Shown here piece by piece: positions 16,837 through 25,783 of a stretch of 64,000 nt of DNA. Position 1 is the stretch's first letter. Every line of letters begins with the position of its first letter. The position numbers and the translations under genes are program-made. The stretch is taken from the NCBI GenBank assembly GCA_016297945.1, contig JAEDFR010000003.1, forward strand, positions 3,073-67,072, in the 5' to 3' direction. The notes beneath the pieces were generated by a model. It saw only the letters and a program-made list of their open reading frames with translations. It had not been told where the DNA came from and searched no databases. Source of the DNA: Lachnospiraceae bacterium. GTDB lineage: Bacteria > Bacillota > Clostridia > Lachnospirales > Lachnospiraceae.

Positions 16837-17928
16837 ATGAAAATGAAATTTGTCAAATCAAAAGGAATGGGTATTTTATTATGTGCTATTATTGCAGGAG
16901 TGGCCACTTTTTTAGCCACCCTGTCCGTAGGAGGTTTTTCCTTTGAAGTCATTGGAGCACCGGTGTTTTCCATTTTAATCGGTATGATTATTACCTTAAT
17001 CAATGAAGACCTGGTAAGCAAAGGGCAACTAAAGGATGGTGTTAAATTCACATCCAAAAAGATTTTACAGTGGGCAGTCATTATCCTGGGTTTTTCCTTA
17101 AACCTTGGTACAATTGCAAAAGTAGGAGGACAGAGCCTTCCTGTTATTATACTAACTATTGCGACATCATTAATCGTTTCTTTTGTAATGATGAAGGTCT
17201 TAAAAGCAGATCCTAAGGTTTCCTGTCTGGTTGGTGTCGGTTCTTCTATCTGTGGCGGTTCTGCGATTGCTGCTACGGCACCGGTTATCGATGCAGATGA
17301 CGAAGAAGTGGCTCAGGCGATTTCCGTTATCTTTTTATTCAATGTATTGGCTGCGTTGATTTTTCCGGCTTTTGGACATGCCATCGGACTTGGTTCAGAG
17401 GGATTTGCCATTTTTGCGGGTACAGCGGTGAATGATACCTCATCCGTAACGGCAGCAGCTTCCACGGCAGAGAGTATTTATCATACCGACGGTATTTTAT
17501 CTGCAGCGGTAACAGTAAAGCTGACCAGAACATTAGCTATCATCCCGATTACTTTGGTGTTGGCATTATACCGGACCGCTCAGTCCAAGAAAAAGGGTGG
17601 AGAGGGCACTTCGTTTTCATTTAAAAGCGTATTTCCGTTCTTTATCTTATATTTTATTGCAGCTGCAGTGCTTACTACCATTATGGGTGTTATTCCGGAA
17701 AGCGGATTGACAGCTCTGTATATCGGAAACTTTATTCCGGCAATGAAATGGCTGGCAAAATTCTTTATTGCTATGGCTATGTGTGCAATCGGATTAAATA
17801 CGAATTTGGTGAATCTAATTAAAAAGGGTGGAAAGCCGATTATCATGGGCTTTTGCTGCTGGGTTTGTATTACTGCCATGTCTTTGTTTGTACAATATGT
17901 GACCGGTATTTTTTATACAAATCTTTAA
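16837..17928 (+). CDS. yeiH: YeiH/UPF0324-family membrane protein, putative sulfate exporter
   Basis: A 363-residue integral membrane protein with about ten helices and the family hallmarks LGFSLNLG, GVGSSICGGSAIAA, AVNDTSSVTAAAS and CAIGLNTN. Relatives (YeiH/YadS type) are annotated as putative sulfate exporters, but substrates are poorly established. GAGGAG precedes the ATG at 16837 by 6 bases; a second ATG two codons later is equally usable. It is the last gene of the CPBP-ade-ansA unit. The following 184 bases hold no recognisable gene or terminator. Confidence 0.85.
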   Translation: MKMKFVKSKGMGILLCAIIAGVATFLATLSVGGFSFEVIGAPVFSILIGMIITLINEDLVSKGQLKDGVKFTSKKILQWAVIILGFSLNLGTIAKVGGQSLPVIILTIATSLIVSFVMMKVLKADPKVSCLVGVGSSICGGSAIAATAPVIDADDEEVAQAISVIFLFNVLAALIFPAFGHAIGLGSEGFAIFAGTAVNDTSSVTAAASTAESIYHTDGILSAAVTVKLTRTLAIIPITLVLALYRTAQSKKKGGEGTSFSFKSVFPFFILYFIAAAVLTTIMGVIPESGLTALYIGNFIPAMKWLAKFFIAMAMCAIGLNTNLVNLIKKGGKPIIMGFCCWVCITAMSLFVQYVTGIFYTNL

Positions 17929-18112
17929 AACTTTTGTTTTTCTCCATAAATTGTTTTGGTGTTTTACGTATATTAAATATGTAACATGCGGGATAGTTTG
18001 TTTATGAAGAAATCGATTTGTAAAGCTATGTGTTGGCTAGAATAGCAAACTCTCGTAGAAAGACACTAAAAAAGGGATCATTGATTAAAAAGTAGAAAAG
18101 GAGATTGGGATT

Positions 18113-19261
18113 ATGAGAAAACGATTATTATGTGCAGGACTACTAACTATAGTTATGTCAACCACAATTATGGGTTGCGGTGCTTCCAATAAGACAGATT
18201 CAGCATATGCGATGGATTCATCATATGAAACTACAGATGCAGGCGGATATTATATGGGCGATGATTTGTATGTGAATTCATCAGCATCCAAGGGTTCTTA
18301 CGATGAATACGAATATGAAACGGAATACACGGAAGCAGAATATACAGAAGAGGCAGTCGAAGAATATGATAGTAGCCCGGATGCCGAAATGTTAGACGAA
18401 TCAGCCAGCAACCGGAAATTGATCCGCAATGTTTCCATGGATGTGGAAACCGAGCAGTTTGATGAACTGATTGGACAGATTGAGGAAAAAACCAAAGCTT
18501 TGGGTGGCTATATTGAGGATAGTTATACATATAACGGCAGAAGCTATCGTTCAAATGATACCAAAAATGCGAATCTGACCATCCGTATTCCTTCTGTCAG
18601 ACTGGATGAGTTTTTGTCAGCGGTTTCCGATCAGTCCAATGTGACCAGCAAAAATGAAACCGTAACGGATGTAACCTTACAATATGTGGATTTAGAGAGC
18701 CACAAAAAGGCATTAGAGGCTGAACAGGAGCGCCTTTTAGAGATGATTGAACAGGCTGAGACGGTAGAAGACATGATTACTATTGAGAGCCGTTTGTCCG
18801 AAGTACGTTACCAGTTAGAAAGCCAGGAATCACAGCTTCGGACCTTTGATAATCAGATTCAGTATAGTACCGTCTATTTGAACATTGCCGAGGTGGAAAA
18901 ATATACTCCCGTTGCCGAAAGAACATTCTTTGAAAAAATCAGTGATGGATTTACGGATAATCTGGCAGGTGTAGCAGAAGATCTGGTTAATTTTGTTATC
19001 TGGTTTATTTCCAGTCTTCCTTATCTGGTTGTATGGGGAATCATAATTGCGATTGCCGTTAAACTGATTGGCAAAGGGATTCGTGATAAAAAAGAACGTA
19101 AAGAGCGTGGTATTGACAGAAAGACACAGAAGGCAGAAAGAAAAGCAAAAAAAGCTGAGAAAAAAGCTGGCAAGAAAGCTGCAAAAATGCAAAAGGCAGA
19201 AAATGAAGCTGTAAATGCTCAGAAAGCGGAAGAAGATACTGTCGAAAATGAACAAAAATAG
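18113..19261 (+). CDS. DUF4349 lipoprotein
   Basis: A 382-residue secreted, lipid-anchored protein. The signal peptide ends in a lipobox (TIMGCGAS, Cys about residue 22). An acidic, Tyr/Glu-rich linker follows to about 95. The DUF4349 domain (RKLIRNVSMDVET, through LTIRIP and TDVTLQYVDLESHKKALEAE) contains a long coiled coil at about 195-250. One membrane helix (about 300-325) and a Lys/Ala/Glu-rich cytoplasmic tail of repeats such as AERKAKKAEKKAGKKAAK end the protein. The role of DUF4349 proteins is unknown; the layout suggests a membrane-spanning tether. GGAG lies 8 bases before the ATG. Confidence 0.88.
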   Translation: MRKRLLCAGLLTIVMSTTIMGCGASNKTDSAYAMDSSYETTDAGGYYMGDDLYVNSSASKGSYDEYEYETEYTEAEYTEEAVEEYDSSPDAEMLDESASNRKLIRNVSMDVETEQFDELIGQIEEKTKALGGYIEDSYTYNGRSYRSNDTKNANLTIRIPSVRLDEFLSAVSDQSNVTSKNETVTDVTLQYVDLESHKKALEAEQERLLEMIEQAETVEDMITIESRLSEVRYQLESQESQLRTFDNQIQYSTVYLNIAEVEKYTPVAERTFFEKISDGFTDNLAGVAEDLVNFVIWFISSLPYLVVWGIIIAIAVKLIGKGIRDKKERKERGIDRKTQKAERKAKKAEKKAGKKAAKMQKAENEAVNAQKAEEDTVENEQK

Positions 19262-19344
19262 GAAGAAATAATACTTTCAAAGAGCCAAAAATTTAGAGAA
19301 GATAATGTTGTAAATGAAAAAAATAGATAAAAGAAAATGATTCC

Positions 19345-19722
19345 ATGGATCAGAAAGAAGAATCGTTAATTTTACATGGTGAAGATATGGTAGTAAACAG
19401 TCAGGATTTATATTTGTTAAGCCATTATGAATACGGAGAAGCCTTTTTTGGCAGTGTCAGTGGGATGAATTACCGGGTAAACCGCAATCCCATGGAGTTT
19501 GTAAAATTCAGTACGCCTGAAGAAAAGGCGGACGCGACACTGATTGCCTATATCTGGCCGGGACCCAAAAACTTTGCCAAAACCGATCCGGAAAAAATTT
19601 ATTCCAAAGAATTTCCCTATTCGGAAGAGGGAAAGGATGAGTTAGCAGCCTGGATCAGTGAACAATACGAGAGCAGAAAAAGCGAATGGGACCGAATTGC
19701 CGAAAAAGGATTGCTGGGATGA
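19345..19722 (+). CDS. Conserved-type small cytoplasmic protein of unknown function (125 aa)
   Basis: A 125-residue acidic protein with several aromatic residues (HYEYGEAFFG, YIWPGPKNF), without membrane helices or signal. I do not recognise a named family. Its stop overlaps the ABC-F start by four bases (ATGA), so it is probably translated and coupled to that ATPase. The ribosome site at 19345 is weak, so the start is uncertain; an ATG at 19387 (GEDMVVNSQD) is an alternative. It may assist the ABC-F factor, but this rests only on adjacency. Confidence 0.65.
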   Translation: MDQKEESLILHGEDMVVNSQDLYLLSHYEYGEAFFGSVSGMNYRVNRNPMEFVKFSTPEEKADATLIAYIWPGPKNFAKTDPEKIYSKEFPYSEEGKDELAAWISEQYESRKSEWDRIAEKGLLG

Positions 19723-21620
19723 ATATTTTAACAGTTGATGAAATTACAAAAGCATATGGAGAGCGCAAGATTTTTGACAAAGCCTCCTTCTTTTTGCAGG
19801 AAGGGGAAAAGGCGGGGATTCTTGGTATTAACGGAACGGGAAAAACAACGCTTTTGCGTATGATTGTGGGGGAAGATGAACCGGATGAAGGTCAGATTAT
19901 TCGTGCAAAAGGAAAAGTCATTTCCTTTTTGCCGCAAAATCCGGTTTTTAATCCCGACGAAAATATGCTTTCTGCAGTTTTGCATTTTGAAAACTATGAT
20001 TCATCTCTGGAAAAAACAGATCAGCTTCGTGTCAGTGAAAGTGATGCTAAAGCGATGTTAAGTAAGCTTGGGGTAACAGATTTTGATAAAACCTGCGGGC
20101 AGCTTTCCGGCGGGGAAAGAAAACGTCTTGCACTCGTCAAAACCTTGATGGCACCTGCGGATATTCTGATTTTAGATGAGCCGACCAACCATCTGGACCA
20201 GGAAATGGCAGACTGGTTAGAAGATACTCTGAAACGATTTAAAAAAACGATTTTGATGATTACGCATGACCGCTATTTTCTGGACAGTATCTGCAATCGC
20301 ATTTTGGAAGTGGATAAGGGAAAAATATACTCTTATGACTCCAACTATGAAGGATTTTTAAAGTTAAAAGCAGAGCGGGAAGAGATGGCGGCGGCTTCGG
20401 ATAGGAAGCGGCATTCCATTTTAAGAACGGAACTTTTGTGGGTGCAAAGAGGTGCAAGAGCACGTTCTACCAAACAAAAAGCAAGACTACAACGCTTTGA
20501 ACAGATGAGTCGCGTGGTCGATGTACAAAGTGACAAGAGTGTGGAAATCGGAAGTGTGAAAAGCCGGTTGGGAAAGACGACCATAGAACTGCATGATATA
20601 TCGAAAGCCTATCAGGCGCAGGTTTTATTGCGTGATTTTTCATATTCATTTCTTCGAAATGACCGCATTGGTTTCATGGGACACAATGGTTGTGGTAAGA
20701 CAACACTTATGAAAATTATCATGGGGGAAGTGCAGCCGGATTCCGGATTTGTGGAAATCGGACAGACGGTTCGTATCGGCTACTTTGCACAGGAAATTGG
20801 CGAAAAAGAAATGAAGCCACAGCAAAGAGTAATTGATTATATCAAAGATGTAGCCGAATATGTGGAAACCAATGATGGAAAAATAACGGCAACAAGATTG
20901 CTGGAAAAATTCTTGTTTGAAGGTGAGGATCAATACGGACCAATCGGAAAACTATCGGGAGGACAGCGCAGAAGGTTATATCTGTGTAAAGTGTTAATGA
21001 GTGCCCCGAATGTTCTGATTTTAGATGAGCCAACCAACGACCTGGATGTCACGACGTTGACGATATTAGAGAATTATCTGGACAGTTTTGCGGGAATTGT
21101 TATCGTAGTATCCCACGACCGCTATTTTCTGGATCGTGTCGTCGGACGGATGTTTGTATTTGAAGGAAACGGAATTCTGCGTCAGTCAGAGGGTGGTTAC
21201 ACGGATTATGTAAACCGAAAGAAACTGGGTGAAGATATAGAAAATACATATAATGAAGCAAATACAGATAGTAAAACCAATAAAGTACGTGCTGATAGCA
21301 GTAATAGTAAAGATTGTGCAGAAACAAGAGGTTTACATAACGCTGAAGAAAAGCCCAAATGGAATACCGGAAGGGAAAAGAAACTGAAGTTTTCTTATCA
21401 GGAACAAAAGGATTATGAAACCATTGAAGCCGATATAGCCAAGTTGGAAGATGAGATAGCAGAATTGAATCAACAGATGCTTTCTTTTTCCCACGATTTT
21501 GTAAAATTGCGTGAGATTTCTGAGAAAAAAGAAAAGGCGGAAGCTCTGTTGGAAGAAAAGATGGATCGTTGGATGTATTTGGAAGATTTGGCAGAACAGA
21601 TAAAAAAGCAGACGAATTAA
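19719..21620 (+). CDS. ABC-F ribosome-associated ATPase
   Basis: A 633-residue protein with two ATP-binding cassettes and no membrane domain. Walker A motifs are GINGTGKTT (about 36) and GHNGCGKTT (about 323), signatures LSGGERKRLAL (about 128) and LSGGQRRRLYL (about 412), and Walker B motifs LILDEPTNHLD and LILDEPTNDLD. The interdomain linker is basic (RSTKQKARLQRFEQM), as in ABC-F factors that enter the ribosomal E site. A polar stretch and a C-terminal coiled coil (Uup-like) follow. It may be a translation factor or give antibiotic protection; the sequence alone does not decide. ATG 19719 overlaps the previous stop. Confidence 0.9.
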   Translation: MNILTVDEITKAYGERKIFDKASFFLQEGEKAGILGINGTGKTTLLRMIVGEDEPDEGQIIRAKGKVISFLPQNPVFNPDENMLSAVLHFENYDSSLEKTDQLRVSESDAKAMLSKLGVTDFDKTCGQLSGGERKRLALVKTLMAPADILILDEPTNHLDQEMADWLEDTLKRFKKTILMITHDRYFLDSICNRILEVDKGKIYSYDSNYEGFLKLKAEREEMAAASDRKRHSILRTELLWVQRGARARSTKQKARLQRFEQMSRVVDVQSDKSVEIGSVKSRLGKTTIELHDISKAYQAQVLLRDFSYSFLRNDRIGFMGHNGCGKTTLMKIIMGEVQPDSGFVEIGQTVRIGYFAQEIGEKEMKPQQRVIDYIKDVAEYVETNDGKITATRLLEKFLFEGEDQYGPIGKLSGGQRRRLYLCKVLMSAPNVLILDEPTNDLDVTTLTILENYLDSFAGIVIVVSHDRYFLDRVVGRMFVFEGNGILRQSEGGYTDYVNRKKLGEDIENTYNEANTDSKTNKVRADSSNSKDCAETRGLHNAEEKPKWNTGREKKLKFSYQEQKDYETIEADIAKLEDEIAELNQQMLSFSHDFVKLREISEKKEKAEALLEEKMDRWMYLEDLAEQIKKQTN

Positions 21621-21796
21621 GACAACAGAAGATAAAGGAGCGAAAGGCTACCGAAGCTGAACTTGAGAAAGAACTGAAAGCCGTCTATGCCAAGGATAAA
21701 AAGCAGGTAAAATGGTTGATTTTAGGCATGATTGCTCTGATTATAATTTGTTCTGTAATTTTATTGTGGATGGGCGAATTAATTTTATTGATCTAG
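21569..21796 (+). CDS. Possible small single-pass membrane protein overlapping the ABC-F end
   Basis: A 75-residue frame starting at TTG 21569, out of phase with and overlapping the last 52 bases of the ABC-F gene. It holds a charged helix (KADELRQQKIKERKATEAEL, then EKELKAVYAKDKKQ) and then one strong membrane segment (WLILGMIALIIICSVILLW). The portion beyond the ABC-F stop is clean coding-like sequence with helical charge patterning, which supports a real product. The start is uncertain because no strong ribosome site is visible. Function unknown. Confidence 0.5.
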   Translation: MDVFGRFGRTDKKADELRQQKIKERKATEAELEKELKAVYAKDKKQVKWLILGMIALIIICSVILLWMGELILLI

Positions 21797-21899
21797 GAAT
21801 TCTTTCTTATTTTAGATATCGAAACATCAGATTGCTGAAAGAAACGATATGACTTTTATAATACATGATTGGCATATTATCGGATATGACTTTCGGCAG

Positions 21900-21928
21900 T
21901 TGACAAATTTGTTTTTTTTGCATATTCT
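21900..21928 (+). promoter_or_regulatory. Promoter of the T-box-cysE operon
   Basis: TTGACA (21900-21905), 17 bases, TATTCT (21923-21928). A TATAAT at 21929-21934 is nearby but spaced 23 bases from the -35. Transcription would begin just ahead of the T-box leader. Confidence 0.6.
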
Positions 21929-21939
21929 TATAATGAAAA

Positions 21940-22218
21940 AGAAAAAGGCGTTGAGCGGATAGAGTAGTAATTGTGAGCGCAGCAGAGAGGGAATGTCATC
22001 GGCTGAAAGCAATCCCGGCAGGAGCAGTTAGGAAGTGCATCCGTAAGCTTGTTTTCGGAACAATGTTTCTGTTTTGACATTTAGTATGAAAATACGTTTC
22101 CCGCGTTAAGGGGTTGAGGTGTCGGCAATACCTGTCTTGTGGCAGAGTTGTCGAAAACAGAGTGGAACCGCGATTTTATCGTCTCTGACAGATGTATTTC
22201 TGTCGGAGATTTTTTTTT
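21940..22218 (+). promoter_or_regulatory. T-box leader (tRNA-Cys) with terminator
   Basis: The leader contains a stem I-like region with AGAGAGGGAATG, a candidate specifier TGC (Cys) at 22036-22038 in the context GGAAGTGCATCC, the T-box core AGAGTGGAACCGCG at 22159-22172, and a terminator hairpin (22182-22191 with 22200-22209, loop 8) ending in nine Ts. Uncharged tRNA-Cys binding would favour antitermination. The downstream genes, cysE and cysS, make cysteine precursor and charge tRNA-Cys, which fits the specifier. Confidence 0.93.
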
Positions 22219-22337
22219 GAAAATATAGGCAAAAGACCATAAGAAATGCCGGAAATTGTTTGAAGTAAAAGACAGAAATCGTGGAGAATGTAGAAATATG
22301 AAATGAATGGTATAGAATTAGACAGGAAAGAATAGAA

Positions 22338-23033
22338 ATGAGCTTTATCAATACAATAAAAGAAGAAATAGCATTAATCAGGGAACGAGATCCTGCTATC
22401 CATTCCGATATGGAAGTTTTCTTATATCCAAGCTTTAAAGTGATGCTTCATTATCGGTTAGCACACAAGCTATATCAGAAAGGCCATTATTTCTGGGCAC
22501 GATTCGTTTCGCAGCGGGGTGTCAGAAAAACGGGGATTGAAATTCACCCCGGAGCGCAGATTGGAAAAGGGTTTTTTATTGACCACGGGAATGGGGTTAT
22601 TATTGGTGAGACGACTGTAATCGGTGATAATGTGACACTTTATCAGGGCGTGACCTTAGGAGGAACCGGAAAGGAACAGGGAAAACGTCATCCTACCATC
22701 GGAAACAATGTGATGATCAGTGCCGGAGCCAAAGTGCTGGGATCATTTAAAATCGGTGACAATAGCAAAATCGGCGCCGGAAGCGTCGTATTAGAAGAGG
22801 TGCCGCCCAATTCCACGGTTGTAGGCGTTCCCGGTCGCGTGGTAAAACGCGATAATATACACTTACCGCAGGAAGAACTCGATCAGGTACATATGCCTGA
22901 CCCGATAAGGGAAGAGTTAAATAATCTCTGGCAGATGAATCAGATGCTGTCGGAGCGTGTGGTAACCCTGGAAGATGAATTAAAAATGCAGAAAGATAGA
23001 AACAGCAAAGGAGATAAGTATGAAAATCTATAA
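22338..23033 (+). CDS. cysE: Serine O-acetyltransferase
   Basis: A 231-residue enzyme that acetylates serine with acetyl-CoA to O-acetylserine, the first step of cysteine synthesis. After a helical N-terminus come hexapeptide repeats of a left-handed beta helix with the catalytic and CoA-binding stretches IDHGNGVIIGE, LYQGVTLGGTG and GAKVLGSFKIG. A C-terminal helix (to residue 231) is longer than in minimal CysE. AGGAAAG precedes the ATG. Its end overlaps the cysS start by 14 bases. Expression is controlled by the T-box leader, tying synthesis to the charge state of tRNA-Cys. Confidence 0.94.
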   Translation: MSFINTIKEEIALIRERDPAIHSDMEVFLYPSFKVMLHYRLAHKLYQKGHYFWARFVSQRGVRKTGIEIHPGAQIGKGFFIDHGNGVIIGETTVIGDNVTLYQGVTLGGTGKEQGKRHPTIGNNVMISAGAKVLGSFKIGDNSKIGAGSVVLEEVPPNSTVVGVPGRVVKRDNIHLPQEELDQVHMPDPIREELNNLWQMNQMLSERVVTLEDELKMQKDRNSKGDKYENL

Positions 23034-24429
23034 CACATTGAGTAAGAGAAAAGAAGAGTTTGTACCGATTGAGGAAGGAAAAGTCAGAATGTACGTCTGC
23101 GGTCCGACCGTATACAATCTGATCCATATCGGAAATGCCAGACCTATGATCGTCTTTGATACCGTCAGACGCTATATGGAGCATAAAGGCTATGAGGTAA
23201 ACTATGTATCCAACTTTACGGATGTGGATGATAAAATTATCAAAGCATCGATTGAAGAAGGTGTGGATGCTTCTGTTATTTCAGAGCGCTATATCGCAGA
23301 ATGCAAAAAAGATATGCAGAATATGAATGTAAAACCGGCTACCACTCATCCAAAGGCAACCGAAGAAATCGATGGTATGATTGCTATGATTCAGACCTTG
23401 GTAGACAAGGGCTATGCTTATGTGGCAGAAGACGGAACCGTTTATTTCCGTACCAGAAATTTTAAGGATTACGGAAAATTGTCTCACAAAAATATTGATG
23501 ATTTACAGGGCGGCATGCGCTCTTTACTTGTCAGCGGAGAAGATCAAAAAGAAGATCCGCTGGATTTTGTTTTGTGGAAACCCAAAAAAGAAGGAGAGCC
23601 TTATTGGGAATCACCCTGGTGCGACGGTCGTCCCGGCTGGCATATTGAGTGCTCTGTTATGAGCAAAAAATATCTGGGAGAGCAGATTGATATTCATGCA
23701 GGCGGAGAAGATTTGGTTTTTCCTCACCATGAAAATGAAATTGCCCAGTCAGAAGCAGCAAACGGCAAAGAGTTTTCTAAATACTGGATGCACAATGCTT
23801 TTTTGAATATTGATAATAAGAAAATGAGTAAATCCCTCGGAAACTTCTTTACCGTAAGGGACATCAGTGAAAAATATGATTTGCAGGTTCTTCGTTTCTT
23901 TATGCTTTCTGCGCATTACAGAAGTCCGCTTAATTTCAGCGCAGATTTGATGATGGCTGCAAAAAATGGTCTCGAAAGAATTATTACCGGTACCGAAAAT
24001 GTAAAATATGCGCTCTCCAATGCAAAAAAAGAGCAGATGGACGATGCAGAAAAAGCTCTGTTAACAGAGGCCAAAGGCTTTGAAACAAAATTCGACGAAG
24101 CGATGGATGATGATTTTAATACAGCGGATGCCATCTCTGCAATCTTCGAATTGATTAAATTTGCAAACATCAATGCGACTGCAGACAAATCCAAAGAATT
24201 TTTACAGGCAATTCTGGATGAGATTTTAACACTTACGGATATCTGCGGATTGATTGTAGATAAGGAAGAGGAAATGCTTGATTCGGATATTGAGGCTTTG
24301 ATTGCAGAGAGAACAGCCGCAAAGAAAGCCAAAGATTTTGCAAAAGCAGATGCAATCCGGAATGAGCTATTAGAAAAGGGCATTATTCTGGAAGATACGC
24401 GTGAGGGTGTTAAATGGAAGAGAGCTTAA
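23020..24429 (+). CDS. cysS: Cysteinyl-tRNA synthetase
   Basis: A 469-residue class I synthetase. The HIGN motif is at about 36-39 and KMSKS at about 266-270. The zinc-site residues Cys (YVCGPTVYN), Cys in WHIECSVMS and His/Glu in [13 protein letters not shown] are all present. The C-terminal helical anticodon region is normal in length. It overlaps cysE upstream and mrnC downstream (16 bases), so the cluster is tightly coupled. AAAGGAG lies 8 bases before the ATG at 23020, inside cysE. Confidence 0.97.
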   Translation: MKIYNTLSKRKEEFVPIEEGKVRMYVCGPTVYNLIHIGNARPMIVFDTVRRYMEHKGYEVNYVSNFTDVDDKIIKASIEEGVDASVISERYIAECKKDMQNMNVKPATTHPKATEEIDGMIAMIQTLVDKGYAYVAEDGTVYFRTRNFKDYGKLSHKNIDDLQGGMRSLLVSGEDQKEDPLDFVLWKPKKEGEPYWESPWCDGRPGWHIECSVMSKKYLGEQIDIHAGGEDLVFPHHENEIAQSEAANGKEFSKYWMHNAFLNIDNKKMSKSLGNFFTVRDISEKYDLQVLRFFMLSAHYRSPLNFSADLMMAAKNGLERIITGTENVKYALSNAKKEQMDDAEKALLTEAKGFETKFDEAMDDDFNTADAISAIFELIKFANINATADKSKEFLQAILDEILTLTDICGLIVDKEEEMLDSDIEALIAERTAAKKAKDFAKADAIRNELLEKGIILEDTREGVKWKRA

Positions 24430-24854
24430 GCTTACTGGATAAGATAAAAAAAACTTTTGATTGTGACAATGTGGATGTAAGGATGTATTCCCCCTTGACG
24501 TTAGCGTTTATGGGGGACTGCGTTTTTGAGATTGTCATACGAAGCATTGTTGTAGTGAGAGGAAACCGCCAGGCTGGAAGTTTACATAAAACAAAATCAT
24601 CTGTCGTAAATGCCAAGGTTCAGGCAAGAATGATTGAAGCCTTGATGGAAGAATTGACAGAGGAGGAGCGGGCCGTATATAAACGCGGAAGAAATGCAAA
24701 ACCGCATACAGTTGCCAAAAATGCTTCGGTAAACGATTACCGTAAGGCAACAGGACTGGAGGCCTTGTTTGGATATCTGTATCTGAGCGGACAGGAAGAC
24801 CGTATTTTGGAATTGACCAAGCGGGGGCTGGAACTGGTTGACATAATAGTATAG
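24414..24854 (+). CDS. mrnC: Mini-ribonuclease III
   Basis: A 146-residue RNase III-like nuclease without the double-stranded RNA-binding domain; in Bacillus it matures 23S rRNA ends. Visible are LAFMGDCVFEIVIR (family DA/GD motif), KTKSSVVNAKVQA, KRGRNAK and the second acidic motif GLEALFGYLYL. Position between cysS and rlmB is the conserved Firmicute arrangement. The start lies 16 bases inside cysS. Confidence 0.93.
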   Translation: MEESLSLLDKIKKTFDCDNVDVRMYSPLTLAFMGDCVFEIVIRSIVVVRGNRQAGSLHKTKSSVVNAKVQARMIEALMEELTEEERAVYKRGRNAKPHTVAKNASVNDYRKATGLEALFGYLYLSGQEDRILELTKRGLELVDIIV

Positions 24855-24954
24855 TTCGTTTGATACGATGATGATATGAAAAGATATGGTTGTATGATGC
24901 AATATATCACAATACAAAATGATTGTATCATGATTTAGACAGAAAGGTAGCACT

Positions 24955-25695
24955 ATGGCATACGAAGAAACTTATATTGAAGGAAGAAATGCGGTCATTG
25001 AGGCATTCCGTTCCGGAAAGACGATTGATAAATTATATATCTTAGACGGTTGTCAGGATGGACCGATGGCTACCATCAGGCGGGAGGCCAAAAAGCACGG
25101 TTCCATGATTAAATTCGTGGGAAAAGAACGTTTAGACCAGCTTTCCCAGACCGGAAAGCATCAGGGCGTGATTGCCGTCTGTGCAGCTTATACTTATACA
25201 GAATTGGAAGATATTTTAGCTGCTGCGAAAGCAAAGAAGGAAGAACCATTTTTATTTCTTTTAGATGGAATAGAAGATCCTCATAATCTGGGAGCTATCA
25301 TCAGGACAGCAAATTTAGCCGGTGCCCATGGTGTTGTGATTCCCAAAAACAGGGCGGTAGGACTTACCGCGACGGTTGCACGTACTTCAGCCGGTGCATT
25401 AAACTATACACCGGTTGCCAAGGTTACCAATTTAGGTCAAACCATTGAAGAACTGAAAAAAGAAGGTCTGTGGTTTGTCTGTGCGGATATGAACGGAACC
25501 AAGATGTATGACTTGAATTTAAAAGGCCCTATTGGACTGGTAATCGGAAATGAAGGGGAAGGGGTAAGCCGTCTGGTAAAAGAGAAATGTGATATGACGG
25601 CATCCATTCCGATGAAGGGAAATATCGATTCCCTGAATGCTTCTGTTGCTGCCGGTGTGCTTGCTTATGAAATTGTAAGACAAAGAATGAGTTAG
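24955..25695 (+). CDS. rlmB: 23S rRNA 2'-O-ribose methyltransferase RlmB (TrmH/SpoU family)
   Basis: A 246-residue SPOUT methyltransferase. An N-terminal substrate-binding domain (GRNAVIEAFRSGKTIDKLYI) precedes the knotted SAM domain with the three family motifs: LDGIEDPHNLGAIIRTANLA, IGLVIGNEGEGVSRL and IPMKGNIDSLNASVAAGVLA. GAAAGG precedes the ATG by 9 bases. It is the fourth gene of the cysE-cysS-mrnC-rlmB cluster. The Bacillus NYN-domain gene between rlmB and sigH is not present here. Confidence 0.94.
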   Translation: MAYEETYIEGRNAVIEAFRSGKTIDKLYILDGCQDGPMATIRREAKKHGSMIKFVGKERLDQLSQTGKHQGVIAVCAAYTYTELEDILAAAKAKKEEPFLFLLDGIEDPHNLGAIIRTANLAGAHGVVIPKNRAVGLTATVARTSAGALNYTPVAKVTNLGQTIEELKKEGLWFVCADMNGTKMYDLNLKGPIGLVIGNEGEGVSRLVKEKCDMTASIPMKGNIDSLNASVAAGVLAYEIVRQRMS

Positions 25696-25783
25696 TCAGA
25701 TGAAGTGAAAGTTTGTGAAGCAAGGATTGGCTGGTAAAACAAAGAATAAATAAAAAGATAAAGAATTAATTGGTTGACATAAC

